In this document: positions 44,066-54,543 of the stretch, piece after piece
Layout: each line of letters starts with the position of its first letter
Numbering within the stretch: position 1 is the first letter of the stretch
Source: JANSXG01 sp024743075
GTDB taxonomy: Bacteria > Planctomycetota > Phycisphaerae > Phycisphaerales > UBA1924
Length of the DNA: 64,000 nucleotides
Assembly: GCA_042140185.1 (NCBI GenBank)
Contig: CP159477.1
Span: forward strand, 2,356,001-2,420,000
Direction: 5' to 3'
Translations under genes and position numbers: made by a program
The notes under the pieces: generated by a model
Databases searched by the model: none
What the model was told of the DNA's origin: nothing
The model's input: the letters and a program-made list of their open reading frames with translations, nothing else

Positions 44066-45396
44066 ATGACAGGCAACACTCCGCCATCGACGATCGCTCC
44101 CCCATCATCACCGGCCTCGGGGCCGTTTCGCCTCTGGGCCCCAGCGCTCCGGCGTTCATCGCCGGTCTGCGTGCGGGGCGGAGCGGCGTACGCCTGATCG
44201 AGTTCGATACGGCGCGGATCAAATCACGGGTTGTGGCGTCGTGCCCGGAGTTCGATGCGTCGGCGGTGATCTCGTCGGCGGACCAGAAGCGACTGCCCCG
44301 CTGCGTGCCGATGGGCCTGATGGCGGCGCAGGAGGCCATCACCCACGCCGGACTGGATATACCGCGTGGCGATTCGGCGGCGGATCTGGATGCGGCTCGA
44401 CGGGTCGGGCTGATCCTCGGGACCGGGGCCGGGGGCATCGATTTCACTCTTGATCAGGCGATGGCGGCGTACACCGGCGGGGCGGACGGGCGAGGCAGGA
44501 ACCCGTCGCTCTGGACGATCACGAACGCGACGCACGGGAATCTCGCGGGGGAGCTGTCGATCCGCATCGGGGCGCGTGGGCCGTCGATGTGCATCTCGGA
44601 CGGGTGCGCTTCGGCCTCGGACGCGATCGGGACCGCGCTCGGATTGATCCGCTCGGACCGCGCGGGCTCGCCGGAGTGCGTGGTGGTGGTCGGGGCCGAT
44701 GCTCACCTGCGCTGGGAGACGGTGCTGGGCATGGAACTGCTGGGCGTGATCTCGACGCGCGATCCGGGGGCGACGGGGGAGGATCCGGCGACGATGGCGC
44801 GGCCGTTCGACGCGACGCGCGACGGCTTCGTGCTCGGGGAGGGTGCGTGGGCGATCGTGCTGGAATCGCCGAAGCACGCGGAGCGCCGCGGGGCTCGGGC
44901 GCTCGGTCGGCTCCGGGGCTACGGAGCGACCTGTGACGCGTATCACCGGGTCCGACCGGCGCCGGACGCGGCGGAGGGGGTCCGAGCGATCCGGTTGGCG
45001 ATCGAAGATGCCGGGCTTGCGCCGGAGGAGATCGAAGTCGTGCACTACCACGGCACGGCGACGCCGGTGAATGATGAACTCGAGACGCGGATGGTGCGGA
45101 TGGCCTTCGGCGGGCACGCCGATCGGCTGGTCGGGCATTCGGTCAAGGGCGCGATCGGGCACCCGCAAGGAGCGTGCGGCGCGGCGTCGGTGGTGGCGAC
45201 GCTCGGCGCGATGATCGGGCTGGACGGCGGGGAGCCGTTCTCCGTCCCGACGATCAATCTGCGCGAGCCTGATCCGGTCTGCGACCTCGATTACACGCCC
45301 AACGAAGCGAAACCGCTGGAGGCGCGATACGCGCTGATCAACTGCCTGGCGTTTGGTGCGAAGAATTCGGCGCTGGTTGTCGAAGCATGCCGGTAG
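44066..45396 (+). CDS. Beta-ketoacyl-ACP synthase (KAS I/II, FabF-like)
   Basis: Condensing enzyme of fatty-acid or polyketide synthesis. Motifs in order: IITGLGAVSPLGPSAPAFIA, GPSMCISDGCASASDAIGTAL (active-site Cys in the D-G-C-A context where TACA is usual), RPFDATRDGFVLGEGAWAIVLE, EVVHYHGTATPVNDELE (His) and VGHSVKGAIGHPQGACGAAS (second His). I place the start at ATG 44066, behind CGGGAG, and infer one missing C in the run at 44099-44103, which joins MTGNTPPSTIAPP to IITGLGAV. Without it the catalytic frame has no ATG at a sensible place. The corrected length is about 443. FabF identity against a secondary-metabolite KAS is open, because no other fatty-acid gene is adjacent. Confidence 0.82.
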
Positions 45397-45423
45397 CATC
45401 GTTTCCACCGGAGGAAACTCGCC

Positions 45424-45687
45424 ATGACCGAATCGCCCCAGAACCCCAAGCCGTCGTTCGCCCGCGAGTTGGCGGGAGACGTCGCGAAGGACACCGGCAA
45501 GGTGCTCGGAGTGGTGGCGTTTCAGGCGATCTCGATCATCGCGCTGATCGTGCTCGGAGCCGTGGTCTGCGGCGCAGGGCTGTACTTCGGTTTGTCGATC
45601 GTCGCCATCATTGGCGGTGTCCTGATCGGCGCTGGTGTGCTTTGGGCGGCGGTGCTGCTGCTCCTGTTCTTCGATACCGCGTTCTAG
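45424..45687 (+). CDS. Small two-helix membrane protein of unknown function
   Basis: The 87-residue protein has a polar N terminus (about 1-28) and two membrane helices (about 29-54 and 57-83, with VVAFQAISIIALIVLGAV and IVAIIGGVLIGAGVLW), ending FFDTAF. GGAGG lies upstream of the ATG. It sits 27 bases after the ketoacyl synthase stop and 27 before nnrD, on the same strand, so it is probably part of that transcript. No family recognised. Confidence 0.7.
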   Translation: MTESPQNPKPSFARELAGDVAKDTGKVLGVVAFQAISIIALIVLGAVVCGAGLYFGLSIVAIIGGVLIGAGVLWAAVLLLLFFDTAF

Positions 45688-45714
45688 GCCTACCGATCGG
45701 GTATTCTCCGACGC

Positions 45715-46753
45715 ATGGGTGACGCGACGCCGCAGAATACAGCCAACACGGATCGGGTCGAAGCGGCTGGCGTGAAGCTGCCTCGCCTGCTCCCGCGTCG
45801 TCCGGACTTCGGGCACAAGGGCACGTTCGGCACGGTCTCGGTGATTGGCGGCTCGGCCGGTTCGAGCGGCGGGACGCAACCGATGATGCTGGGCGCCCCA
45901 ACGCTGGCGGCCCGCTCGGCGCTGCGAGCCGGGGCGGGGATGGCGCGACTGGCGGTGCCCAGTTCGATCCTGCAGGCAGCGCTCTCGCTCGCGCCCGAGA
46001 CGATCGGCCACGGGTTGCCCGTTGATTCATCGGGTGAAACCGTCGGGCACGAGGCGGCACCGATCGTGGATACGCTGTGCGACAAGTCGGCGTCGATCGT
46101 GGTCGGGCCGGGGCTCGGGACGGGGGGCGGGGCGCGATCGATCACGCTGCGACTGCTCGCGCAGCATGATGTGCCGGTCGTCGTCGACGCCGACGCGCTG
46201 AATCTGCTCGCCCAGTTGCCGGATGTGCACAATGACATCTGCGCCGTGCGTGCTGACGCCTCACCCGGTGGAGTTCCGGCGCCTGGCGACGAACGTGGCG
46301 CACGGGGCGATCACGCTCGACGGTTCGAATCCGGACCAGCAGCCGGAGGCCGCGGCCCAGCTCGCGCCGGATCGGGTGCGTCGTGGTGCTGAAGGGGGCA
46401 ACGACCTCCGTTTCAGACGGCCTCCAGACCTGGACACTGCGCAAGCCGAATCCCCTGCTTGCAACCGGGGGTTCGGGTGACATCCTCTCCGGTGTCATCG
46501 CCGGGTTCATCGCACAGCACCATCGCCTGCCGGCGATGAAGGGGAGCAGCGCGGTCGCCGGAACGTCCGACGGAAGGGTCGGGCTGTTCGAACTGGCCTG
46601 CCTCGGCGTCGCCGCCCACAACATGGCGGCGCTGCAATGGTCGCAGGCTCATCGTGGGGCGCGGGGGGCATGATGGCTTCGGACCTGCTCGACTATCTGC
46701 CGGAGTCGGTGCAGATGCTCCGGTCGGCGTCGGAGCAGACGGCGGCGGACTGA
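45715..46753 (+). CDS. nnrD: ADP-dependent NAD(P)H-hydrate dehydratase (three apparent frameshifts)
   Basis: Repairs hydrated NAD(P)H together with the epimerase. The pieces occur in order in three frames: HKGTFGTVSVIGGSAGSSGG, IVVGPGLGTGGGARSITLRL, VPVVVDADALNLLAQLPDVH in the first; CVLTPHPVEFRRLATNVAHG in the second; CVVVLKGATTSVSDGLQTWT and LLATGGSGDILSGVIAGFIA in the third; finally MMASDLLDYLPES back in the first. Breaks lie near 46239-46245 and 46361-46370 (each a lost CG pair or one extra base in GCGC tracts) and at 46663-46668 (a G run one short). The corrected length is about 346 residues. It is normally fused to the epimerase, which here is a separate gene at 34445. Confidence 0.83.
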
Positions 46754-46821
46754 TCGGATCACGATCGCCGATTTCCGGTTGTCGGACGCTGATTTGAGAC
46801 TGGAATCTCGAACCGCCGACC

Positions 46822-46827
46822 TATACT
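46822..46827 (+). promoter_or_regulatory. Candidate -10 element before the Bax inhibitor-1-like gene
   Basis: TATACT about 90 bases upstream of the start codon. The best upstream hexamer, TTGAGA at 46794, is 22 bp away, too far for a standard promoter, so only the -10 is supported. Confidence 0.3.
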
Positions 46828-46917
46828 AAGCGTCTTCAATAATGGTCCCAGCGCCGCCGAAGGGCTGGGGCCGGAGCGACCACCCTGAAATGGCCGCCGG
46901 CCAGGAGATTGACCGAG

Positions 46918-47805
46918 ATGTTCCGGACCTCGAACCCCGCGTTCAACAACGATGCCTACAAGCCCGCGCAGACCTGGGACGATCTGGGTCAGTCGCAGTC
47001 CTTCGGGACGGACGACTCGGTGCGTGCGGCTCGCGCGGCGAGCCAGGCGGCCCGCCCGTCGACGATGACCATCAACGGCACGGTGACGAAGTCGGCGCTG
47101 ATGATCGGCACGTGCATGGTCGTGGCGATGATCGCCTGGGGGCTGTGCGTCGGCAGTGACGAGGCCGGCAACCCGGTGATCAACGGCGGCATGGCGCTGG
47201 GTCTCACGGCGGGCGGCGCGCTGCTCGGCATGCTGACCTTCTTCGTGACGATGTTCAAGCCGAAGATGTCGACGTTCACCGCAATGCCGTACGCGGCGAT
47301 GGAGGGCGCATTCGTCGGCGGCATCTCGGCGTTCTACGCCGCCCGCTTCGCGACCGAGGGCGATGACGGCGGACTAGTCCTCAACACCGGCCTGATCTTC
47401 AACGCCGCGCTCCTGACCTTCGGCATTTTCGGCGGGCTGCTGACGGCGTACTCGCTCAAGCTCGTCCGTCCGAATCGGCTGTTCTACAACATCACAATCG
47501 TCGGCACGCTCGGTGTGCTGGCCTATTTCCTGATCGCCATGGTGGCCGGGCTCTTCGGCTCGTTCAGCCTGCTCAGCGTCTACGACCCGAGCAACGGCGG
47601 CCTGATCTCGATCGGTTTCTCACTGCTGCTGGTCGGGCTGGCGTCCATGAATCTCGTGCTCGACTTTGATCAGGTGAACGTGGCGGTCAAGAACAGGGCA
47701 CCGCGCTACATGGAGTGGTTCAGCGGCATGGCGCTGCTGGTCACGCTGGTCTGGCTGTACATCGAGGTGCTTCGCCTGCTTGCGAAGCTGCAATCGCGCG
47801 ACTGA
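46918..47805 (+). CDS. Bax inhibitor-1/YccA family membrane protein
   Basis: The 295-residue protein has a cytoplasmic N terminus (FRTSNPAFNNDAYKPAQTWD) and seven predicted membrane helices from about residue 60. These include TKSALMIGTCMVVAMIAWGL, GLTAGGALLGMLTFFVTMF and a C-terminal MEWFSGMALLVTLVWLYIEV. The conserved NPAF opening, the TAMPYAAMEGAFVGGISAFY block and the LVRPN loop match the bacterial YccA/BI-1-related family (DUF of the NPAF type). Its role is probably ion leak or membrane stress control; the bacterial function is poorly defined. AGGAG lies 12 bases before ATG 46918; a TTG at 46909 is an alternative. A strong terminator follows. Confidence 0.85.
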   Translation: MFRTSNPAFNNDAYKPAQTWDDLGQSQSFGTDDSVRAARAASQAARPSTMTINGTVTKSALMIGTCMVVAMIAWGLCVGSDEAGNPVINGGMALGLTAGGALLGMLTFFVTMFKPKMSTFTAMPYAAMEGAFVGGISAFYAARFATEGDDGGLVLNTGLIFNAALLTFGIFGGLLTAYSLKLVRPNRLFYNITIVGTLGVLAYFLIAMVAGLFGSFSLLSVYDPSNGGLISIGFSLLLVGLASMNLVLDFDQVNVAVKNRAPRYMEWFSGMALLVTLVWLYIEVLRLLAKLQSRD

Positions 47806-47834
47806 TTGCGACGCGGTCTACCCCTGAAACACAG

Positions 47835-47859
47835 AACCCCGCCAGAGGCGGGGTTTTTT
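47835..47859 (+). terminator. Rho-independent terminator after the BI-1-like gene
   Basis: Nine-base arms AACCCCGCC / GGCGGGGTT with an AGA loop, followed by TTTTC. It lies 29 bases after the stop. Confidence 0.88.
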
Positions 47860-47882
47860 CGTGGCCCCGAGGAGGAAGCCGT

Positions 47883-48338
47883 TCAGTTCTCGTAGGCGGA
47901 CTTCTCGTTCCAGCGGGGGTCGGGGTTCGAGCCGACGTTCTCCGGTGTCGCGCGGAGGGTCATGTCGAGGCGTCGCGCGGACGCGGGCGGACAGGGCTGA
48001 CGGTTCATCGGGGTAATAATCGTCCGACCGATCGGGGCCATTTCCCAGCGGATCTCGTCGGGGCGGTACTCGTTGGGTCCGGTGCCCTCGCTGAATGACA
48101 CCTGCAGGGCCTGGCCGACCGGGATGTCGACCGACCACGCGGTTTCGCCGGTGCGGGTGTCGGTGAGCGTCACGGTCTTCGGCTGCCATGTTGTCGACTC
48201 GTACCGGTAGCGATCGGCGGAACGACCGGAATACGTGTTGCCGCCCATGCAGCCGGTGAGCGTGCTCGCGAGAAGAACCCCGGCACCGATGACGGCTCCG
48301 AGGCGGACGGTGGAACGGGTGGCTTTGCTGCTGGTCAT
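47883..48338 (-). CDS. Small lipoprotein of unknown function
   Basis: The 151-residue protein has a lipoprotein signal (VIGAGVLLASTLTGC, lipid Cys at about 28), then a Gly/Ser/Tyr-rich stretch and a beta-rich domain (TVTLTDTRTGETAWSVDIPV, QALQVSFSEG, DEIRWEMAP). GGAGG lies 6 bases before the ATG. The frame is open further upstream, but the extension has no signal. It faces ispF divergently. No family recognised; the conserved-looking DTRTGETAWSVDIPVG block may be useful for a search. Confidence 0.72.
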   Translation of the reverse strand: MTSSKATRSTVRLGAVIGAGVLLASTLTGCMGGNTYSGRSADRYRYESTTWQPKTVTLTDTRTGETAWSVDIPVGQALQVSFSEGTGPNEYRPDEIRWEMAPIGRTIITPMNRQPCPPASARRLDMTLRATPENVGSNPDPRWNEKSAYEN

Positions 48339-48528
48339 CTCGCCTCCGCGGCGTGGTGGAACGTTCTGATTCGCGTCGTCGCCGTGGTGCGGCGTCTTCG
48401 CGTCTACGATACATCGGGCGATGTGGGTTCGCCGAATCCGGCGCGAACCGATCGCCGATGCCTGTCCGCTCATCGTCCAATGCCGGTCGCCGACTGGACC
48501 GAAATTCCTTATCCGCCTCGGAGGCACC

Positions 48529-49098
48529 ATGCCCCCTGCTCCTACGGACCACGCCTCCCGGAACGCCGACCTTCGCATCGGTCACGGCTACGACCTGCAC
48601 CGGCTGGAGCCGGTCGACCCGCGGGCCGGCTCAAACCGCGGCGGGCGGGTACTGAAACTCGCCGGCATCGAGCTCGAGAGCCCGGTCGGGCCGGTCGGTC
48701 ACTCGGACGGTGACGCGCTGTTCCACGCGATCACCGACGCCCTGCTCGGCGCGTTGGCGATGGAGGACATCGGCACCCTGTTCCCGGACGACGACGAAAC
48801 CAACGACGGGCGAGATTCGATCGATTTCCTCCGTGAGGCGAGCCGGCGGGTGAAGGGGGCCGGGTACGAGGTCGCGAACATCGACTGCACCGTGATCCTC
48901 GAGCGCCCACGTCTGAAAGCGCACCGGGCGGCGATGCGAGACTCGATCGCCGCGGCACTCGGGATCGGCGCGGACCGGGTCAACGTGAAGGGCAAGAGCC
49001 ACGAGGGCGTGGATGCGATCGGCGAGGGCCGGGCGATCGAGGTTCATGCGGTCGCGCTGCTCAAGCGTCTCCCCGATGCCGAGGGGGCCCCGGCGTGA
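48529..49098 (+). CDS. ispF: 2-C-methyl-D-erythritol 2,4-cyclodiphosphate synthase
   Basis: MEP-pathway enzyme of isoprenoid synthesis. The 189-residue protein has RIGHGYDLHRL (metal-binding Asp and His), GPVGHSDGDALFHAITDALLGA with the conserved HSDGD, IGTLFPDDDE, GYEVANIDCTVILERPRLKA and VNVKGKSHEGVDAIGEGRAI. All family blocks are present; the usual IGxHFPDTD is here IGTLFPDDDE. It is slightly longer than usual (about 160) because of an insert after the first block (EPVDPRAGSNRGG) and an N-terminal extension. GGAGG lies 4 bases upstream of ATG 48529. The GTGA overlap with the next gene suggests coupling. Confidence 0.94.
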   Translation: MPPAPTDHASRNADLRIGHGYDLHRLEPVDPRAGSNRGGRVLKLAGIELESPVGPVGHSDGDALFHAITDALLGALAMEDIGTLFPDDDETNDGRDSIDFLREASRRVKGAGYEVANIDCTVILERPRLKAHRAAMRDSIAAALGIGADRVNVKGKSHEGVDAIGEGRAIEVHAVALLKRLPDAEGAPA

Positions 49099-49655
49099 TT
49101 CACGAGGACGGGACGCAACACCTTTGGCAACGGGCAGCCTCCATGTGCGCCCGGGCCCACCGTCACCAGTCGAGAAAGGACGGCCAAACGCCCTACGCGG
49201 CGCACCCGAACCGGGTTGCGCTGACGATCGCGCTGGTGTTCGGGGAGCGCGATGAGACGACAATCGCCGCGGCGTTGCTCCACGATGTGATCGAGGACGG
49301 CGAGACGGACTACGACGAGATCGCCGAGGGATTCGGATCGGCGGTGGCGGGAGCGGTCGCGGCGCTGAGCAAGGACGCGCGGCTGCCCGAGGCCGAACGC
49401 GAGCCGGCGTACGACCGGCAGCTCGCTCAGGCCGACTGGCGGGCCCGGCTGATCAAGCTCGGTGACGTGTACGACAACCTGAGCGATCTGGCCTCCAGCG
49501 TGCGGACGACGCCGGACGCGATCCGACGGTTGGTTTCGCGTGCCGATCGAGCGATCGGGCTGGCGAAGAGCTGCGGCGATGAACGCCCGTCGGTGCTGAC
49601 GGCGATCGAGCACGTGCGGGCTCTTGCGGACCTCTGGCGCGAGCGGATCGTCTGA
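49095..49655 (+). CDS. HD-domain phosphohydrolase (RelA/SpoT hydrolase-like, single domain)
   Basis: The 186-residue protein starts at GTG in a GTGA overlap with the ispF stop. It has ARAHRHQSRKDGQTPYAAHP and TTIAAALLHDVIEDGETDYD (the HD metal pair at HD), followed by FGSAVAGAVAALSKDARLPE and RARLIKLGDVYDNLSDLAS (the later Asp of the HD fold, KxxDxxxN). This is the (p)ppGpp-hydrolase-type HD domain without synthetase, TGS or ACT domains, as in small alarmone hydrolases or related enzymes. Substrate inferred, not proven. Translational coupling to ispF is suggested by the overlap. Confidence 0.85.
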   Translation: MIHEDGTQHLWQRAASMCARAHRHQSRKDGQTPYAAHPNRVALTIALVFGERDETTIAAALLHDVIEDGETDYDEIAEGFGSAVAGAVAALSKDARLPEAEREPAYDRQLAQADWRARLIKLGDVYDNLSDLASSVRTTPDAIRRLVSRADRAIGLAKSCGDERPSVLTAIEHVRALADLWRERIV

Positions 49656-49805
49656 TTCGGTGGCTGGCCTTATCGGGCGGGCCCGCGTGCCGGCCGGGCG
49701 TGAAACCCGGTCGAGTTAACGGGTTTTGCCGCGCCCTCGGTCCCGCAGGGTCCGCCGAGTGCTATCGGCTGCAGCGCCCGGAAACGGGTAACCGATACTG
49801 AAGGC

Positions 49806-50108
49806 ATGCCACTTGTTGGATCGATCATCCCGCTGAAAGCCCTCGGCGTCGGGGCCCAGGAGAAGCGAATTGCGCGCGAGAAGGAAGATCAGCGCCGCGC
49901 GATCGCCAAAGGCGGCGTGAAGCGCGGGTCCGACCAGGCGGAATTCTCCACGCCGGAGGTCACCGAGACGGAGGCCCCGCGCGAGGTTCGCGGCAACGCG
50001 AGCGAGGAAACCAACGAGGACCGACGCCAGCAGGCGATCTACGACCCGTACCGGGACGGCCTGGCGTCGAGCAAGCCGGCAGCGCACCATCTTGATATTC
50101 AGGGCTGA
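49806..50108 (+). CDS. Small charged protein of unknown function
   Basis: The 100-residue protein is Glu/Arg/Lys-rich: a hydrophobic-start segment (PLVGSIIPLKALGVGAQEKR), then a long charged region with REKEDQRRAIAKGG and ending DPYRDGLASSKPAAHHLDIQ. Likely helical or disordered, soluble, no signal sequence. GAAGG precedes the ATG closely. It converges with pgl (3 bases between ends). No family recognised; the coding call rests on the open frame and composition. Confidence 0.5.
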   Translation: MPLVGSIIPLKALGVGAQEKRIAREKEDQRRAIAKGGVKRGSDQAEFSTPEVTETEAPREVRGNASEETNEDRRQQAIYDPYRDGLASSKPAAHHLDIQG

Positions 50109-50111
50109 GCG

Positions 50112-50942
50112 TCAGCCGGTCGGGCAGGCGTCATAGTCGAGATACCAGCGCAGCGTGCCGCCGAGCGGCTTGACGCCGAGGATCGGCAATTCCCGTTCTG
50201 ACGCGCCGGGCGCAGCGATCTTTTCGATCGTCGGCGACTTCTTCGACCCGGTGACAAGCACCGCGATGAATCGGGACGCGTTGATGAGCCGGTAGGTCAT
50301 CGTCATCCGGTCCGGAGGCGTGACGGCCGGGCCCTTGTTGAACGCGATGAGTTTGTGTTCGGCGTCGAGCGCGGGCGAGTGCGGGAAGAGGCTGGCGGTG
50401 TGCCCGTCGTCGCCCATGCCCAGGAGCACGAAGTCGAGCCGGTCGTGGCCCTTCTCGCGCCACGCCAAGACCTGCTGGAGTTCGCGTTCGTATCGCACAT
50501 CGCCGTCGTCGTCGAGGACCGGCATCGGGTGCAGGTTGCGCTCCGGGATGCCGGAGTGATCGCCGAGGTAGTCGTGGATGTGCTTGTAGTTGAAGCGATC
50601 GTCATCCGGCTCGACGCAGCGGTCGTCGACGATCCAGACGTGGGTACGGTTCCATGGGAACATGCGGAAGGCCGGGTCCGTCATGAGCCGGGCGTAGAGC
50701 GGCATCGGCGTCGAGCCGCCGGAGAGCGCAAGGTGGAAATCGCCGAAGGACCGCACGCAGTTGTTGGCGTGGATCAGCATGTCGGCGGCGAGGGCGTAGG
50801 TGATGTCTTCGACATCGCGCCGGAGCACGCACGAGCCGGGCAGCGCGGGGGCTTCGGGATCGGGCTCAAGCTCGTACCCTACGGTGGAATCCCCGGGATC
50901 TCGTCCGGATGACGGCTCTTCCAGTGGCAGGTCGTCGTGCAT
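50112..50942 (-). CDS. pgl: 6-phosphogluconolactonase
   Basis: Second enzyme of the oxidative pentose phosphate pathway. The 276-residue protein has FGDFHLALSGGSTPMPLYARL, HVWIVDDRCVEPDDDRFNYK (catalytic-region DDR) and LDFVLLGMGDDGHTASLFPH (GMGxDGHTASLFP), followed by RMTMTYRLINASRFIAVLVT. These are the three family blocks with all expected Gly, Asp and His residues. The N-terminal about 45 residues are acidic and extra. Start ATG 50942 lies 32 bases after the zwf stop, so the two form an operon. Confidence 0.93.
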   Translation of the reverse strand: MHDDLPLEEPSSGRDPGDSTVGYELEPDPEAPALPGSCVLRRDVEDITYALAADMLIHANNCVRSFGDFHLALSGGSTPMPLYARLMTDPAFRMFPWNRTHVWIVDDRCVEPDDDRFNYKHIHDYLGDHSGIPERNLHPMPVLDDDGDVRYERELQQVLAWREKGHDRLDFVLLGMGDDGHTASLFPHSPALDAEHKLIAFNKGPAVTPPDRMTMTYRLINASRFIAVLVTGSKKSPTIEKIAAPGASERELPILGVKPLGGTLRWYLDYDACPTG

Positions 50943-50974
50943 GCTCAGAGTCTATACGGCTGCCGGGAAGGGGA

Positions 50975-52624
<1,650 letters not shown>

Positions 52625-52647
52625 TCGATTCGAATCTTACGACGCGA

Positions 52648-54393
52648 TCATGGGGTCGGCGGGTAACTGAGCGGACCGGTCTCGAAAGGAATCCCGAGCG
52701 GAATGTCGAGCCAGAGCCAGAACCCGAGCATGATCGACCAGCCGATGGTGAAGAAGATCGTGTACGGGAGCATGGTGGCGATGAGAGTACCCATGCCGGC
52801 CGACCGATCGTGCTTCTGCATGAACACCAGAATGATGATCAGGTACGCGTTGAGCGGCGTGATGATGTTGGTCACCGAGTCACCGATGCGGTACGCCGCC
52901 TGCGTGAGTTCCGGGCTGATCCCGACGAGCATAAGCATCGGGATAAAGATCGGGGCGAACAGGGCGTACTTCGCGCTCATCGAGCCGACGAACATGTTGA
53001 AGACCGCGGTCAGCAGAATGAACGCGAGAATCAGGATGAAGGTGGGCAGCCCGGCGGTGGCCAGGAACTCGCCGCCGCTGATCGCGAGCATCGCACCGAG
53101 GTTGGAGTAGCGGAAGTACTCGACAAACTGCGCGGCGAAGAAGGCTAGCACGATGATCGGGGCCATCGCCGCCATCGACTCGGTCATGAGCTGGGCGAGG
53201 TCCTTGGTGGACTTGATCGTCTTGTTGGTGAGGCCGTAGGCGATGCCCGGCAGTAGGAAGAGGACGAACAGAAGAGGAACGATCGCCTCGGCCCAGCGAT
53301 CGAAGTTTGTGCCCTTGCCGTGGAGCGGGAAGCCCGGCACAAGGATGTTCAGGAGCACGACCGCGAGACTCACGACCGTCACAAGGCAGGCGAACTTGAC
53401 GCCACGAACTTCCTCGGTCGTCAGGCTGTTCGAATCCGCTTCGTCTTCGGAGATCGGAGCAGGGCCGCCTTCTTCCGGCCCCTTTTTCTCGAATCGCGGC
53501 TCAACGATCCAGTGCGTGACGCCCCAGCCGACCAGCGTCGCCATGAAGGTCGAAAAGATCATGAAGAACCAGTTTGCGTTCGGGTTGACGACGTACTCCG
53601 GGTCCACGAACTGAGCACCGGTGGTCGAAAGACCGGCCAGAAGCGGATCGAGGCCGGTCACCACGAGGTTCGCGTTGAATCCCGCGGAGACACCCGCGAA
53701 CACCGCCGCGATCCCGACGATCGGAGAGCGCCCGACCGCTTTGAACAAAAGCGCGGCGAGGGGCGGGAGCACGACGTAACCCGCATCGGACGCCAGCGAA
53801 CTCATCACGCCGATGAACACCATGGCGGGCGTCAGCAATTGCGCCGGCGTGATGAGCATGAAGAGTTTCAACAGCGTCGCAATCAGCCCGGTCCGCTCGG
53901 CGACTCCGATGCCGAGCATGCCCACGAGGACGATCCCCAACGGCGGGAACTGCATGAAGTTGTCGATCATTGAGCTGATCGCCCAGTAGATGCCGTCCGA
54001 GGTCAGCAGATTGACCGGGCGGAGCACCTCTTCGACCTGGGTGACCACTGTCTCACCAGCCTCGTTGACGGATTCGACATCCACCATCGACGCGACGAGT
54101 TCCAGCCGTGATTCGCCCGTCGATTCATCGACAACTTGAACCGGGACCTTCTTGACGACCTCCCACCCGGTCCAGCTCGCCACGCCCGATGCGAGCATCA
54201 CGAGCAGGGCTCCGACGAGGAAGAGGATCGATGGATCGGGGAGCTTGTTGCCCGCAACCTCGACGAGGTCGAGCAGGCCACCAACCTTGCGCGATTTGCC
54301 GTTCGGGTCGGGTGCCTCCGGGGCGGTTGACCCGGCGAGCGGATCGTTTGGACTGCGAAGCGGGCCCCGGCGGAATCGGCTTTGGATGCTCAT
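52648..54393 (-). CDS. AbgT family transporter (p-aminobenzoyl-glutamate type)
   Basis: The 581-residue polytopic protein has about 12 membrane helices. A soluble N-terminal tail (about 1-40) is followed by LPDPSILFLVGALLVMLASG, a periplasmic loop (about 70-110), LLTSDGIYWAISSMIDNFMQ and then FPPLGIVLVGMLGIGVAERT. Also present are DAGYVVLPPLAALLFKAVGR, AGFNANLVVTGLDPLLAGLS and a C-terminal LTQAAYRIGDSVTNIITPLN. These match the AbgT/MtrF family. Characterised members import p-aminobenzoyl-glutamate or export sulfonamides using the proton gradient; the substrate here is not known. Divergent from the POT transporter (150 bases between starts). Confidence 0.9.
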   Translation of the reverse strand: MSIQSRFRRGPLRSPNDPLAGSTAPEAPDPNGKSRKVGGLLDLVEVAGNKLPDPSILFLVGALLVMLASGVASWTGWEVVKKVPVQVVDESTGESRLELVASMVDVESVNEAGETVVTQVEEVLRPVNLLTSDGIYWAISSMIDNFMQFPPLGIVLVGMLGIGVAERTGLIATLLKLFMLITPAQLLTPAMVFIGVMSSLASDAGYVVLPPLAALLFKAVGRSPIVGIAAVFAGVSAGFNANLVVTGLDPLLAGLSTTGAQFVDPEYVVNPNANWFFMIFSTFMATLVGWGVTHWIVEPRFEKKGPEEGGPAPISEDEADSNSLTTEEVRGVKFACLVTVVSLAVVLLNILVPGFPLHGKGTNFDRWAEAIVPLLFVLFLLPGIAYGLTNKTIKSTKDLAQLMTESMAAMAPIIVLAFFAAQFVEYFRYSNLGAMLAISGGEFLATAGLPTFILILAFILLTAVFNMFVGSMSAKYALFAPIFIPMLMLVGISPELTQAAYRIGDSVTNIITPLNAYLIIILVFMQKHDRSAGMGTLIATMLPYTIFFTIGWSIMLGFWLWLDIPLGIPFETGPLSYPPTP

Positions 54394-54543
54394 GGCCGCT
54401 CATTGTGGCGAAACCGCCCCGGCGATCAACCGAGTTTGGGTAGTTCTGGGAGTGTTTCTCGCCTCTCGATATACTCGCGCGGCTCCGACCAGACGCCCGT
54501 GAGCGGACGCTGGCCAGCGCGTCAGCCCCCGAAAGGACGTTTC

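Noticed and set aside
46230..46690. Programmed ribosomal frameshifting in nnrD
   Set aside because: Three breaks without slippery heptamers or downstream structures, and similar breaks in unrelated genes across the window, make sequencing indels more likely.
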